The notes under the pieces were generated by a model that ran no database searches, was not told the DNA's origin, and saw only the letters and a list, made by a program, of their open reading frames with translations. Positions 24,763 to 32,445 of a DNA stretch of 64,000 nucleotides are shown here, one piece after another (position 1 is the stretch's first letter; every line of letters starts with the position of its first letter). The stretch lies in assembly GCA_003150755.1 (NCBI GenBank), contig QAMT01000002.1:558001-622000 (forward strand). Reading direction: 5' to 3'. Made by a program: the position numbers and the translations under genes. Source of the stretch: Phascolarctobacterium sp. (GTDB taxonomy: Bacteria > Bacillota > Negativicutes > Acidaminococcales > Acidaminococcaceae).

Positions 24763-24847
24763 ACTGCCCTCCGTTAATTACATAGCTTTATTTTATCTTA
24801 AAATCTGCCAAATGCCAAATTTACGTTAACCTACTATCTATTTTAAG

Positions 24848-24876
24848 TTGACCTTACGGCTGATAAATTATATAAT
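24848..24876 (+). promoter_or_regulatory. Strong sigma-A-type promoter for the S-component gene
   Basis: TTGACC (24848-24853), exactly 17 bases, TATAAT (24871-24876), about 36 bases before the ATG. Confidence 0.75.
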
Positions 24877-24912
24877 ACTTTTGTAAACTTATTTTGCAAA
24901 GAAGGTTAACCG

Positions 24913-25395
24913 ATGAAACTTACCAATCAGGATTTATGCCAGACTGCCCTTTTAGCGGCTTTTATCGCCGTCAGCGGCAGTTTAAAAATACCGTCAATTA
25001 TCCCCGGCAGCGAATTTCAGCTTTCAGCTCCTATCGCTGTCGCTATTTGCGGTGTGTTCGGCGTAAAAAAATATCTTACGGCAGGCATCGCCGCTTCGGT
25101 TATCTGCCTGCTGCTCGGCACGCAAAACCTTTTTAATGTGATGATTGCCCTGTGCTTCCGCGCCGTCATCGCCGCCATTTTTATCGCCGCAGGACCGCGC
25201 AGGCTTTTTTATATTATTTCAGGTCCTGTTGCCAGTATGGCTTCGCGCCTGGTGCTCAGCCTTTTTGTCGGCCAGGCCGCTTTGGCGCTTGTTGCCGCCG
25301 CCGTGCCCGGCATGATTTTTACTGCCGTTACCGCTCCCGCCCTGGCTGCTGTTCTGCAGCGCTTTAGTTTTGCCCGCCGCACATTAAAAGCGTAA
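24913..25395 (+). CDS. Probable ECF transporter S component
   Basis: 160 residues with five or six hydrophobic helices and the small-residue-rich ALLAAFIAVSGSLKIPSIIPGS opening that resembles S components (the AxxxA motif contacting EcfT). The central SAPIAVAICGVFGVKKYLTAGI and a Gly/Ala-rich third part fit, but the ligand cannot be told. A strong promoter precedes it. The adjacent metal regulator and cobaltochelatase genes make cobalt, nickel or a corrinoid-related ligand worth testing, though that is inference from position. Confidence 0.65.
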   Translation: MKLTNQDLCQTALLAAFIAVSGSLKIPSIIPGSEFQLSAPIAVAICGVFGVKKYLTAGIAASVICLLLGTQNLFNVMIALCFRAVIAAIFIAAGPRRLFYIISGPVASMASRLVLSLFVGQAALALVAAAVPGMIFTAVTAPALAAVLQRFSFARRTLKA

Positions 25396-25509
25396 CTGCG
25401 TTTGCCAGAGCAAACCAAAACTCTACTTTAATATTACTTCTTGCCCAGGACGCCCGATAATGTTAAAATATATAAGAATAGTAATATTATCAGCACGGAG
25501 GTCTTAATT

Positions 25510-25881
25510 ATGATACTGCAGGAATCAGGCGAAATGTATCTGGAAACGATTCTGCAATTGCACCAGAAAAATGGCAAAGTACGCTCCATTGACGTGGCTG
25601 AACAGATGAACTTTACCAAAGCCAGCGTCAGCCGTGCTATGAGCATTTTAAAACGCGAAAACTTTATTTTGGTAGAAGCCGGCGGCAACATTGTACTGAC
25701 AGAAACCGGCCTTGCCAAAGCCAAAGAGGTACTGGAACGCCACAAGGTGCTGACCAAGTGCCTGATTGAGCATTTCGGCGTGCCGGCAGATATTGCCGAA
25801 CACGATGCCTGCCGCATTGAGCATGTTATCAGCGCGCAGACCTTTGAGGCAATAAAAAAACATCTCGCGGACGGAAAATAA
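25510..25881 (+). CDS. DtxR/MntR-family metal-dependent regulator (short, no SH3 domain)
   Basis: 123 residues: winged helix (VRSIDVAEQMNFTKASVSRAMSIL) and the metal-binding dimerisation domain. Visible ligands follow DtxR/IdeR and not MntR: Met9 in EMYLETI, His78, His98, Cys101, Glu104 and His105 (HDACRIEH). This indicates Fe(II)-type sensing, although Glu12 is also present as in MntR. The SH3-like third domain is absent. The ATG at 25510 has GGAGG upstream, and a longer frame is not used. The leader holds inverted copies of TAATATTACT (25429-25438) and AGTAATATTA (25480-25489), a possible operator or hairpin. Confidence 0.85.
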   Translation: MILQESGEMYLETILQLHQKNGKVRSIDVAEQMNFTKASVSRAMSILKRENFILVEAGGNIVLTETGLAKAKEVLERHKVLTKCLIEHFGVPADIAEHDACRIEHVISAQTFEAIKKHLADGK

Positions 25882-25909
25882 CCATATACAAACCAAACAG
25901 GCGGATATT

Positions 25910-25942
25910 AAACCTTTCTGTTTTCGGCAGAAAGGTTTTTTT
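25910..25942 (+). terminator. Terminator or attenuator between the DtxR gene and cbiK
   Basis: AAACCTTTCTG (25910-25920) / CAGAAAGGTTT (25928-25938), 7-base loop, T run. It ends only about 25 bases before the cbiK start, so either cbiK depends on read-through or the stem is regulatory. Confidence 0.75.
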
Positions 25943-25967
25943 ATGATAATTTAAAGGAGTGAATGTT

Positions 25968-26933
25968 TTGTTAAAAATTTTTCAGCCGCTTTGTCAGGCG
26001 GATGCCGGTGCAAGTGCCGGTTATAAACTGAGCGGTGAGGTAAAAACGGCAACGCCGTCGCTTTTAACCGCTGCCCAGCTTGGCGTGTGCGTGTACGAAA
26101 ACCCGGAGCTTGCCGCACAGCCCGATAAAGACGCCCTGCTTGTAATGAGCTTTGGCACAACCTATAAAGAAACGCGCCGCAAAACCATTGACGCCGTTTT
26201 TGAAGAAATCAAGGCTGCCTGCCCCGGCGTAAAAGCAGAACTGGCATTTACCTCGCATATAGTTATTGACCGCATCAAAAAAAATGAAGGCATTGCCTAC
26301 CCCACGCCGGAAGAGGCTCTGGCAAAACTGCACAGCGAAGGCTACACCCGCGTTGCGCTTTGCTCGCTGGATATTATCCCCGGTATTGAATACGCTTATA
26401 AAACCAATGTGTTCCACCACTATAAAACCAAGTTTAAAAAAATGTCCATCGGCACCCCGCTGATGTACTGGATGGGCCAGGAAGGCCAGCGCGATGATAT
26501 CAAAGACACCATGCAGGCTTTAAGCACGCAGTTTCCGCCCCGGGCGGAAGGCAGCGCCGTACTGCTTCTGGCGCACGGCACACCGCACCCTTCCAATGCT
26601 TATTATTCCGTTATGCAAAACCGGCTGAACGAACTGGGCTTTGACAACGCTTATATTTATTCTGTTGAAGGCTGGCCGCATCTTGATACCGTCATCCCTC
26701 AGCTCAAAGCCAAAAATATCAAAAACATTACCATTATGCCCGCCATGCTGGTAGCAGGCGATCACGCCAACAACGATATGGCAGGCGGCGACGAAGATTC
26801 GCATAAAACCATCCTCGAAAAATGCGGCTTTAAGGTTACGCCTTATCTGCACGGTATGGGTGAAAACATCGGTATCCGCCGCCTGTTTGTCGCCCGCGCG
26901 CTGGAAGCATGGCAGGCTTTGCAGAAAAGCTAA
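25968..26933 (+). CDS. cbiK: Sirohydrochlorin cobaltochelatase
   Basis: About 321 residues of the CbiK class: LLVMSFGTTYKETRRKTIDAV at the start of the domain, active-site His in LLLAHGTPHPSNAYY, and metal-binding MLVAGDHANNDMAGGDEDS. It inserts Co(II) into sirohydrochlorin on the anaerobic cobalamin route, or Fe(II) for siroheme. The enzyme proper is preceded by about 45 residues without a clear signal peptide, unlike the short cytoplasmic enzyme. The TTG at 25968 lies 8 bases after AAAGGAG. The GTG at 25959 overlaps that site and is less likely. Other cobalamin genes are not in the window. Confidence 0.9.
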   Translation: MLKIFQPLCQADAGASAGYKLSGEVKTATPSLLTAAQLGVCVYENPELAAQPDKDALLVMSFGTTYKETRRKTIDAVFEEIKAACPGVKAELAFTSHIVIDRIKKNEGIAYPTPEEALAKLHSEGYTRVALCSLDIIPGIEYAYKTNVFHHYKTKFKKMSIGTPLMYWMGQEGQRDDIKDTMQALSTQFPPRAEGSAVLLLAHGTPHPSNAYYSVMQNRLNELGFDNAYIYSVEGWPHLDTVIPQLKAKNIKNITIMPAMLVAGDHANNDMAGGDEDSHKTILEKCGFKVTPYLHGMGENIGIRRLFVARALEAWQALQKS

Positions 26934-27039
26934 AAAGCTTTGTGTACGGTTCAACAAAGGTTAACATATAAGATTTGCTTATAAACTTAACAATTTTATA
27001 ATATTTTAAAAATTTTCTGTAAATTCATAACATTTCTGC

Positions 27040-27069
27040 TTGCTATCCGCATGGGTTTTCGCTTATACT
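27040..27069 (+). promoter_or_regulatory. dcuC promoter
   Basis: TTGCTA (27040-27045), 18-base spacer, TATACT (27064-27069), 39 bases before the ATG. Confidence 0.5.
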
Positions 27070-27107
27070 GTAAATAGTTCTAACTACATAAAAGAGAGGA
27101 TGATTAG

Positions 27108-28481
27108 ATGGGTATTGTAATTTCCGCACTTGTAACATTCTGGGTAGGCTTTTTAATTTATAAAAAATACAAGCCGCAGCCCGTGCTCTTTTTGGGCGGC
27201 ATGATTTTGATGTATATTGCAGTAATCTTCGGTTACGGCGTTATCCTTCCGGAAAAAGCCTCTACCGGTTCCTGGTTCTTCGATGCATTTGAATTCATGC
27301 GCAAAACCATGAGCTCCAATGCCGCGGGCCTCGGCCTCAATATTATGTCCGTAGGCGCGTTTGCTCGTTATATGGACCGCATCGGCGCATCCCGCTCGCT
27401 GGTACGTTTAACCATCAAACCGCTTCTGGCATTAAAATCCCCTTATCTGGTACTTTCCGGCACCTGGATTGTCGGTATGTTAATCGGCCTTTGCATCAAC
27501 AGCGCGTCCGGCCTTGCAATGCTGCTTATGGTAACAATGTTCCCGATTCTTATCGGCCTTGGCGTAAGCCGCCTTTCCGCAACGGCTGCCGTTGCTTCCA
27601 CCCTGTGCTTTGACTGGAGCCCGAGCGACACCGGCACCATTCTTTCGGCAACCACCGCAGGCGTTGACCCCGTTCTGTACTGGACCAACTACCAGGTTCC
27701 TATCGTTATGGTAGCCTTTGTAGTTGTAGGCACCTTGCATTATTTCACCCAAAAATATATGGATAAACGCATGGGCCACGTTGTTAAACCCATGGAAGTT
27801 GAAAAAGCAGAAGAAAACCCGGCCGACAATGCTCCGCTGTGGTACGCAATCCTGCCGGTAATCCCGCTCAGCTTAATCCTTTCCTTCAGCTCCCTGTGGA
27901 TTACCACCATTAAAATGAACATCGTTATGGCTATGTTCATCGGCCTGTTTATCGGCGCCTGCTGCGAATTTGCCCGCTGGCGCGACGGCAAGAAAGTATT
28001 TGCCGACATCCAGACCTTCTTTGACGGCTTAGGCATGCAGATGGCTAACGTAATTACCCTTATCATTGCAGGCCAGACCTTTGCACAGGGCCTGCTCTCC
28101 ATGGGCACCATCGACAGCCTGATTGAAGGCAGCAAAACCCTGGGCTTCGGCCCGATGGCAATGATGCTGGTAATGGTTGCCATTATCGTATTCAGCTCCA
28201 TCGTTATGGGCAGCGGCAACGCTCCGTTCTTTGCGTTTGCTGCACTTACACCTGCCGTTGCTGCGCACACCGGCCTGCATCCGGTACTGATGCTTCTGCC
28301 GATGCACTTTGCAGCGTCCATTGCACGTACCTGCTCCCCGATTACGGCAGTTATCGTTGTATCCTCCGGCATGGGTAATGTTTCCAGCTTCGACCTTGTT
28401 AAACGTACCTTCATCCCGATGTGCGGCGCACTGGCCTGCACCCTGGGCATGACCTTCTACTACTATTACGCCGGAGTCTGA
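27108..28481 (+). CDS. dcuC: Anaerobic C4-dicarboxylate carrier, DcuC family
   Basis: 457 residues and about twelve membrane helices, with family stretches GLGLNIMSVGAFARYMDRIG, CINSASGLAMLLMVTMFPI, DWSPSDTGTILSA, VMGSGNAPFFAFAAL and ARTCSPITAVIVVSSGMGN. DcuC members move fumarate, succinate or related C4-dicarboxylates in anaerobes. In an organism of the Phascolarctobacterium type, where succinate is a main substrate, uptake of succinate is an attractive role, but that rests on taxonomy. It has its own promoter, a GAGAGG site and a terminator. Codon use suggests high expression. Confidence 0.92.
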   Translation: MGIVISALVTFWVGFLIYKKYKPQPVLFLGGMILMYIAVIFGYGVILPEKASTGSWFFDAFEFMRKTMSSNAAGLGLNIMSVGAFARYMDRIGASRSLVRLTIKPLLALKSPYLVLSGTWIVGMLIGLCINSASGLAMLLMVTMFPILIGLGVSRLSATAAVASTLCFDWSPSDTGTILSATTAGVDPVLYWTNYQVPIVMVAFVVVGTLHYFTQKYMDKRMGHVVKPMEVEKAEENPADNAPLWYAILPVIPLSLILSFSSLWITTIKMNIVMAMFIGLFIGACCEFARWRDGKKVFADIQTFFDGLGMQMANVITLIIAGQTFAQGLLSMGTIDSLIEGSKTLGFGPMAMMLVMVAIIVFSSIVMGSGNAPFFAFAALTPAVAAHTGLHPVLMLLPMHFAASIARTCSPITAVIVVSSGMGNVSSFDLVKRTFIPMCGALACTLGMTFYYYYAGV

Positions 28482-28494
28482 TAAGTAAATTTTC

Positions 28495-28530
28495 AATAGC
28501 TGCTGCATTTGCGGCAGCTATTTGTTTTTA
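28495..28530 (+). terminator. dcuC terminator
   Basis: AATAGCTGC (28495-28503) / GCAGCTATT (28514-28522), then TTTGTTTTT. Confidence 0.8.
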
Positions 28531-28546
28531 AGAAAGGACTGATAAC

Positions 28547-29494
28547 ATGTATATCTGCGACTGCCACTGTGACACCTTAACCGAGCTTTATAACAAAAAC
28601 GCTTCGCTGTATGAAAACGAGCAGCATTTTGATATTAAACGCCAGATTGGCATCGGCGGCGGTTTACAATTCTGTGCCATTTATGTGCCGACGGAAATTT
28701 TCCGCTATCAGGGCGGGCTGCACTACACCCTGTGCTTGCTTGATAAATACAAACAGGAACTTAAAAAGCTGCGCCAAAGCGGCATTGACGTGCTGGAAAT
28801 TTTAACGCCAGCAGATGCGGCCGACGCTTTAAACCACCAGGCAGCAACGCTGCTGGCTATTGAAGAAGGCGGCGCTATCGACGGCAGCCTGGAAGCCTTG
28901 CGCGTGCTGTATGAACTTGGCCTGCGCGCCATGACGCTGACCTGGAGCAACCGCAACGACATCGCCGACGGTATTAACGAAGAAGCAACCGGCAGCGGCC
29001 TTACAGCCTTTGGCAAACAGGTTGTGGCAGAAATGAACCGCCTCGGCATTCTGGTAGATGTTTCCCATATCTCCACCGCAGGTTTTTGGAGCGTTTTGGA
29101 AACCAGCACCAAACCGATTATTGCAACCCATTCCAACGCTAAAGCACTATGCCCGCACCCGCGCAACCTTAACGACGAGCAGATTAAAGCCCTTGCACAA
29201 AACGGCGGCCTTGCCGGCATTACCTTTGCCGGTCAGTTTCTTGAAGAAGACTGGCGCAACGCCTGCATTAAAAGCGTGCATAAACACATTGATTATATGC
29301 TGAACCTTATCGGCGACGATGACCATATCGGCTTCGGCAGCGATTTTGACGGCATCTCCCACCCGCCTTATGATATTCACGGCGTACAGGATTATAAACC
29401 GCTTGTAGAGTATTTAAGCAAATATTACAGTGATGAAACCATCAAAAAAATAACCCACCAGAATGTACTCAACCTTTTGCAAAAGGTACTGTAA
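28547..29494 (+). CDS. Membrane-dipeptidase-type peptidase, M19 family
   Basis: 315 residues, full length for bacterial renal-dipeptidase homologues. Zinc ligands visible: HxD (His7, Asp9) at the start, bridging Glu in LLAIEEGG (106-107), VDVSHIS and ATHSNAKALCPHPRN for the two later His, and GFGSDFDG for the Asp. It hydrolyses dipeptides, often with D-residues or in cell-wall recycling. There is no signal peptide, so it is cytoplasmic. It stands alone between two terminators, though dcuC read-through could supply transcription. Confidence 0.92.
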   Translation: MYICDCHCDTLTELYNKNASLYENEQHFDIKRQIGIGGGLQFCAIYVPTEIFRYQGGLHYTLCLLDKYKQELKKLRQSGIDVLEILTPADAADALNHQAATLLAIEEGGAIDGSLEALRVLYELGLRAMTLTWSNRNDIADGINEEATGSGLTAFGKQVVAEMNRLGILVDVSHISTAGFWSVLETSTKPIIATHSNAKALCPHPRNLNDEQIKALAQNGGLAGITFAGQFLEEDWRNACIKSVHKHIDYMLNLIGDDDHIGFGSDFDGISHPPYDIHGVQDYKPLVEYLSKYYSDETIKKITHQNVLNLLQKVL

Positions 29495-29499
29495 CATTA

Positions 29500-29528
29500 A
29501 AAGCGCGGCTTGTAGCTGCGCTTTTTTT
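29500..29528 (+). terminator. Terminator after the dipeptidase
   Basis: AAAGCGCGGC / GCTGCGCTTT (one G-U), 5-base loop, T run. Confidence 0.8.
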
Positions 29529-29596
29529 ATTGCTTAAAGTAAACTTCAATGTGCTATAATAGTTCTGTAAGCAGTAACAATCAAGGAGGGTTTTAC

Positions 29597-30220
29597 ATGA
29601 AAGTTCTTTTGATAAACGGCAGCCCCAAACCAGACCGCTGCACCTTTACAGCGCTGGATGAGGTAGCCAGAACCTTACAGGCGGAAGGCATTGAAACTGA
29701 AACCGTACATATCGGCAATAAACCGGTACGCGGCTGCATCGACTGCCGTTCCTGCGCTCAGACAGGCAAATGTGTGTTTAACGACATCGTCAACGAAGTT
29801 GCCCCTAAATTTGAAGAAGCCGACGGCCTTGTTGTAGGTACGCCGGTATATTATGCTTCTGCCAACGGCAATTTAATCAGCTTTTTGGACAGGCTGTTTT
29901 TCAGCACTCATTTCAATAAAAGCATGAAAGTCGGCGCTGCCGTTGTTTCCGCACGCCGCGGCGGCTGCTCGGCAACTTTTGACGAGCTTAACAAATACTT
30001 TACCATCTGCGGCATGCCCGTTGCTTCCAGCCAATACTGGAACAGCGTCCACGGCTTTACTGCCGATGACGTGCGCAAGGACGCAGAAGGCCTGCAAACC
30101 ATGCGCACCCTTGCCCGCAACATGGCCTTTTTAATCAAGAGCATTGCCCTCGGCAAAGAAAAATACGGTCTGCCTGTTAAAGAAGAACCCGTTTACACCA
30201 ATTTTATGGACGGCAAATAA
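29597..30220 (+). CDS. Flavodoxin-like NAD(P)H-dependent FMN reductase
   Basis: 207 residues: the FMN phosphate loop MKVLLINGSPKPDRCTFTAL, a Cys cluster RGCIDCRSCAQTGKCVFND (five cysteines within 17 residues, as in IsfD-like iron-sulfur flavoproteins, though the exact pattern cannot be assigned), GLVVGTPVYYASANGNLISFLDRLF for the flavin ring, and a long C-terminal extension. It is probably a cytosolic electron carrier or reductase. GGAGG lies 7 bases before the ATG at 29597. It ends 30 bases before the left edge of the ISL3 element. Confidence 0.85.
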   Translation: MKVLLINGSPKPDRCTFTALDEVARTLQAEGIETETVHIGNKPVRGCIDCRSCAQTGKCVFNDIVNEVAPKFEEADGLVVGTPVYYASANGNLISFLDRLFFSTHFNKSMKVGAAVVSARRGGCSATFDELNKYFTICGMPVASSQYWNSVHGFTADDVRKDAEGLQTMRTLARNMAFLIKSIALGKEKYGLPVKEEPVYTNFMDGK

Positions 30221-30260
30221 TACATTTATAAACAATTAAACAAAAAAACGGTTCTTTAAC

Positions 30261-30310
30261 AAATCTTGGGGTCTAGGTAAAATCTAGATTCCAGGATTTT
30301 TTCTTTTATA
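30261..30310 (+). terminator. Strong terminator inside the ISL3 left end
   Basis: A 16-bp uninterrupted stem (30261-30276 with 30284-30299, three G-U pairs) and 7-base loop, then TTTTTTCTTTT. It would stop transcription entering from the flavin reductase gene. Confidence 0.85.
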
Positions 30311-30412
30311 AAAAAATTAAAGCATAAAAGTCAGAAATCCTGTAAAATAATAGTTGACGAGACAATTAAATTACACTAATCCCAGATCAAGGAAAGGAAT
30401 CTCTGCACTTTT

Positions 30413-31597
30413 ATGCTTACTTGCAATTATAGCCGAAATATACCCTTTTTTAAAGAGTTTATCCTAAAAAATTTTAAAGAAAATTTAAACGGTTCTTTCT
30501 CTGCTTATCTTGAAATGCCCAAAACAGAGCATGTCTGCCCGCATTGCGGCCATCCAACTTCTTTTATCAAAGATTACCGCATTCAAATAGTTAAAGATGC
30601 CCAAATCTTTGGTAAGGATTTATACATTCATCTGCGTAAGCGCCGTTATCTATGCAGGCATTGCGGTCATTCTTTTACTGAAACCAATCCCCTTGTACAA
30701 AGATACCAGCATTTTACCACTAGGTTCTATGCCCAAGTATATAAAGAATTTCAAACTTTACAATCGTTTAAAGCTATTTCTAACAGGTTTGGTATTTCTA
30801 CTACAAGCACAATAAGATGGTTCGACAAGATTGCCTATGGACTTCCTGTATTGCCTGAATGCTTCAGTATTGATGAATTCAGGGGTAATGCTAATAATGA
30901 AAAATTCCAGTGTAATGTGACTGACCCTGTCAGGCATAAAGTCCTTGATATACTTCCCAAAAGGAATGTTGAAAGCCTGTGCCGGCACTTCTGTCAGTAT
31001 CCTATAGAAGAACGGAACCTGGTCAAAAATGTAGTTATGGATTTAAGTACCACTTTCAGGTCAGCAGTCCATACCCTATTCCCTAACGCTACCATAACGG
31101 CAGATAAATTCCATGTTATCCGTCTTGTAGTATGGAGCATGGAAAGCGTAAGGAAGCGCGTCCAGAAACAATTCCACAAAGCGCGGCGCAAATGGTTTAA
31201 ACGCAGCAAAGCCATATTGTCTGCGCCGGAGTATAAATTGGCAATCGAAGACAAGCTTGTACTGAACCGAATGCTGGCAGCGTCACATGAACTGGATAAA
31301 GCACATTTATTAAAAGAAAGGTTCTACAGCATATTTAAAGAAAGCACTATCCATGGAGCCAAAAAGAAATTACAGGACTGGCTCTTTCTGGCAGAACAAT
31401 TCAATCTTCCTGAATTCAAACATTGCATCACTACTTTTACTAAGTGGAGCAGCGAGATTAGCAGCATTGTAGAAACCAATGTTACCAATGGTTATACCGA
31501 AGGAACGAACAACAAAATAAAAGTTTTAAAACGTATTAGCTTTGGTGTAAGGAATTTTGAACGCTTCAGGAACAGGATTCTTTATTTATGCTCTTAA
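30413..31597 (+). CDS. ISL3-family transposase
   Basis: 394 residues. The N-terminal zinc fingers are Cys42/Cys45 (CPHCGHP) and Cys81/Cys84 (CRHCGHS), followed by an HTH region (AISNRFGISTTSTIRWFDKI). The catalytic DDE set is likely Asp154 (SIDEF), Asp231 (ADKFHV) and Glu363 (NGYTEGTNNKIK). This is the ISL3 layout at normal length, without stops. The enzyme performs cut-and-paste transposition with 8-bp duplications in the family. The leader at 30310-30412 is AT-rich and includes TTGACG (about 30353). Confidence 0.93.
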   Translation: MLTCNYSRNIPFFKEFILKNFKENLNGSFSAYLEMPKTEHVCPHCGHPTSFIKDYRIQIVKDAQIFGKDLYIHLRKRRYLCRHCGHSFTETNPLVQRYQHFTTRFYAQVYKEFQTLQSFKAISNRFGISTTSTIRWFDKIAYGLPVLPECFSIDEFRGNANNEKFQCNVTDPVRHKVLDILPKRNVESLCRHFCQYPIEERNLVKNVVMDLSTTFRSAVHTLFPNATITADKFHVIRLVVWSMESVRKRVQKQFHKARRKWFKRSKAILSAPEYKLAIEDKLVLNRMLAASHELDKAHLLKERFYSIFKESTIHGAKKKLQDWLFLAEQFNLPEFKHCITTFTKWSSEISSIVETNVTNGYTEGTNNKIKVLKRISFGVRNFERFRNRILYLCS

Positions 31598-31603
31598 AAT
31601 AAA

Positions 31604-32257
31604 ATGAATAAGAATTTAATATTTAGGAACATCTCAAATAAAAGTACAAAAGCGTTCCGGGGGGGCACTGCTCAAGATCAAGAACAATTTGAACTTAATT
31701 TACAGCTCCATGCAGGAGTAAGTAACCCCTATACATTTAAAATAACTAAGAATTACAAAGCAAGTGCTGACACAAAGGCAGCAATCCCTCCATATACAGA
31801 AAAATCCTGGACTACACCGGGAACATATACCTGGAGTGTACCGAATGGAGTAAGTAAAATTAAAGTAGAAATAGCTGGAGCTGGTGGTGGTGGAGATATA
31901 AGATACTATGATGCAGGTTCTGAATCAATGAAGTATGGAGCTAATGGTGGTTCAGGCGCTTTAATAATTCAAACAGTTACAATTAAAAACTATCTTTTAA
32001 CTGCCAGCATTATTGTTGGATGCGGTGGTCGTGGCTATAATAACGGAAATACTACTATTACTGACGGAGAAAATTCAGCTTTTAAAATTAAAGAAGAAGG
32101 TATAGATATAACAGCAATGGGTGGAAAACGAGGTAAAGAAGGCAGTGTTGGCACTTCTTATGGAAATGGTGGTAGTGGTGGCTCCGGTGGCTATCGTTCG
32201 TCTGAAAATGGAAATAATGGTTGGGTTAAAATAGCATACGGAGAAGGAATAGAATAA
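31604..32257 (+). CDS. Glycine-rich tail-fibre-like protein, 5' end probably displaced by the IS
   Basis: 217 residues. The C-terminal 150 form a glycine-rich domain (WTTPGTYTWSVPNGVSKIKV, EIAGAGGGGD, GGSGALIIQTVTI, YGNGGSGGSGGYRSSENGNN), known from phage tail fibres and related receptor-binding proteins. The proposed ATG is 7 bases past the transposase stop and has no ribosome site. The first 30-odd residues look unlike the rest. A G7 run (31659-31665) lies near codon 20. It is most likely the 3' part of a phage or adhesin gene cut by the ISL3 insertion. It is AT-rich and followed by a 14-bp hairpin. Confidence 0.55.
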   Translation: MNKNLIFRNISNKSTKAFRGGTAQDQEQFELNLQLHAGVSNPYTFKITKNYKASADTKAAIPPYTEKSWTTPGTYTWSVPNGVSKIKVEIAGAGGGGDIRYYDAGSESMKYGANGGSGALIIQTVTIKNYLLTASIIVGCGGRGYNNGNTTITDGENSAFKIKEEGIDITAMGGKRGKEGSVGTSYGNGGSGGSGGYRSSENGNNGWVKIAYGEGIE

Positions 32258-32265
32258 AAAAATAA

Positions 32266-32306
32266 ATAACCATAGTATATAATTTATAATCTTATACTAT
32301 GGTTAT
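32266..32306 (+). repeat. 14-bp perfect inverted repeat after the glycine-rich gene
   Basis: ATAACCATAGTATA (32266-32279) and TATACTATGGTTAT (32293-32306) with a 13-base loop. No T run follows, so it is not a standard terminator. It could be an mRNA stabiliser, a recombination site or part of the lost element. Confidence 0.6.
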
Positions 32307-32371
32307 CTTAAAAATTTAAATTTAAAATTACTACTTTATTTAGGGATAACCCCAAGAAAAGTTATAGAACC

Positions 32372-32423
32372 AAAAAAACAAAATGCACCTTCAAAAGCCT
32401 TATCCGCTGATGAAGGTGCATTT
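32372..32423 (-). terminator. Terminator of the M20 peptidase operon
   Basis: AAATGCACCTTCA (32381-32393) and TGAAGGTGCATTT (32411-32423), with T-rich sequence on the minus strand after the stem. Confidence 0.75.
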
Positions 32424-32445
32424 TTATGCCGTAATACGTATTAAA

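Larger units (their letters stand above)
30250..31650 (+). mobile_element. ISL3-family insertion sequence (right end uncertain)
   Basis: The left end is probably at 30250, where GGTTCTTTAACAAATC resembles ISL3-family terminal repeats. A strong hairpin terminator follows inside the end. The single transposase gene is intact. On the right no matching GATTTG...GAACC end was found; AATATTTAGGAACA near 31621-31634 is at best a degenerate version. No target duplication was seen, so the element may have lost its right end or recombined there. Confidence 0.6.
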
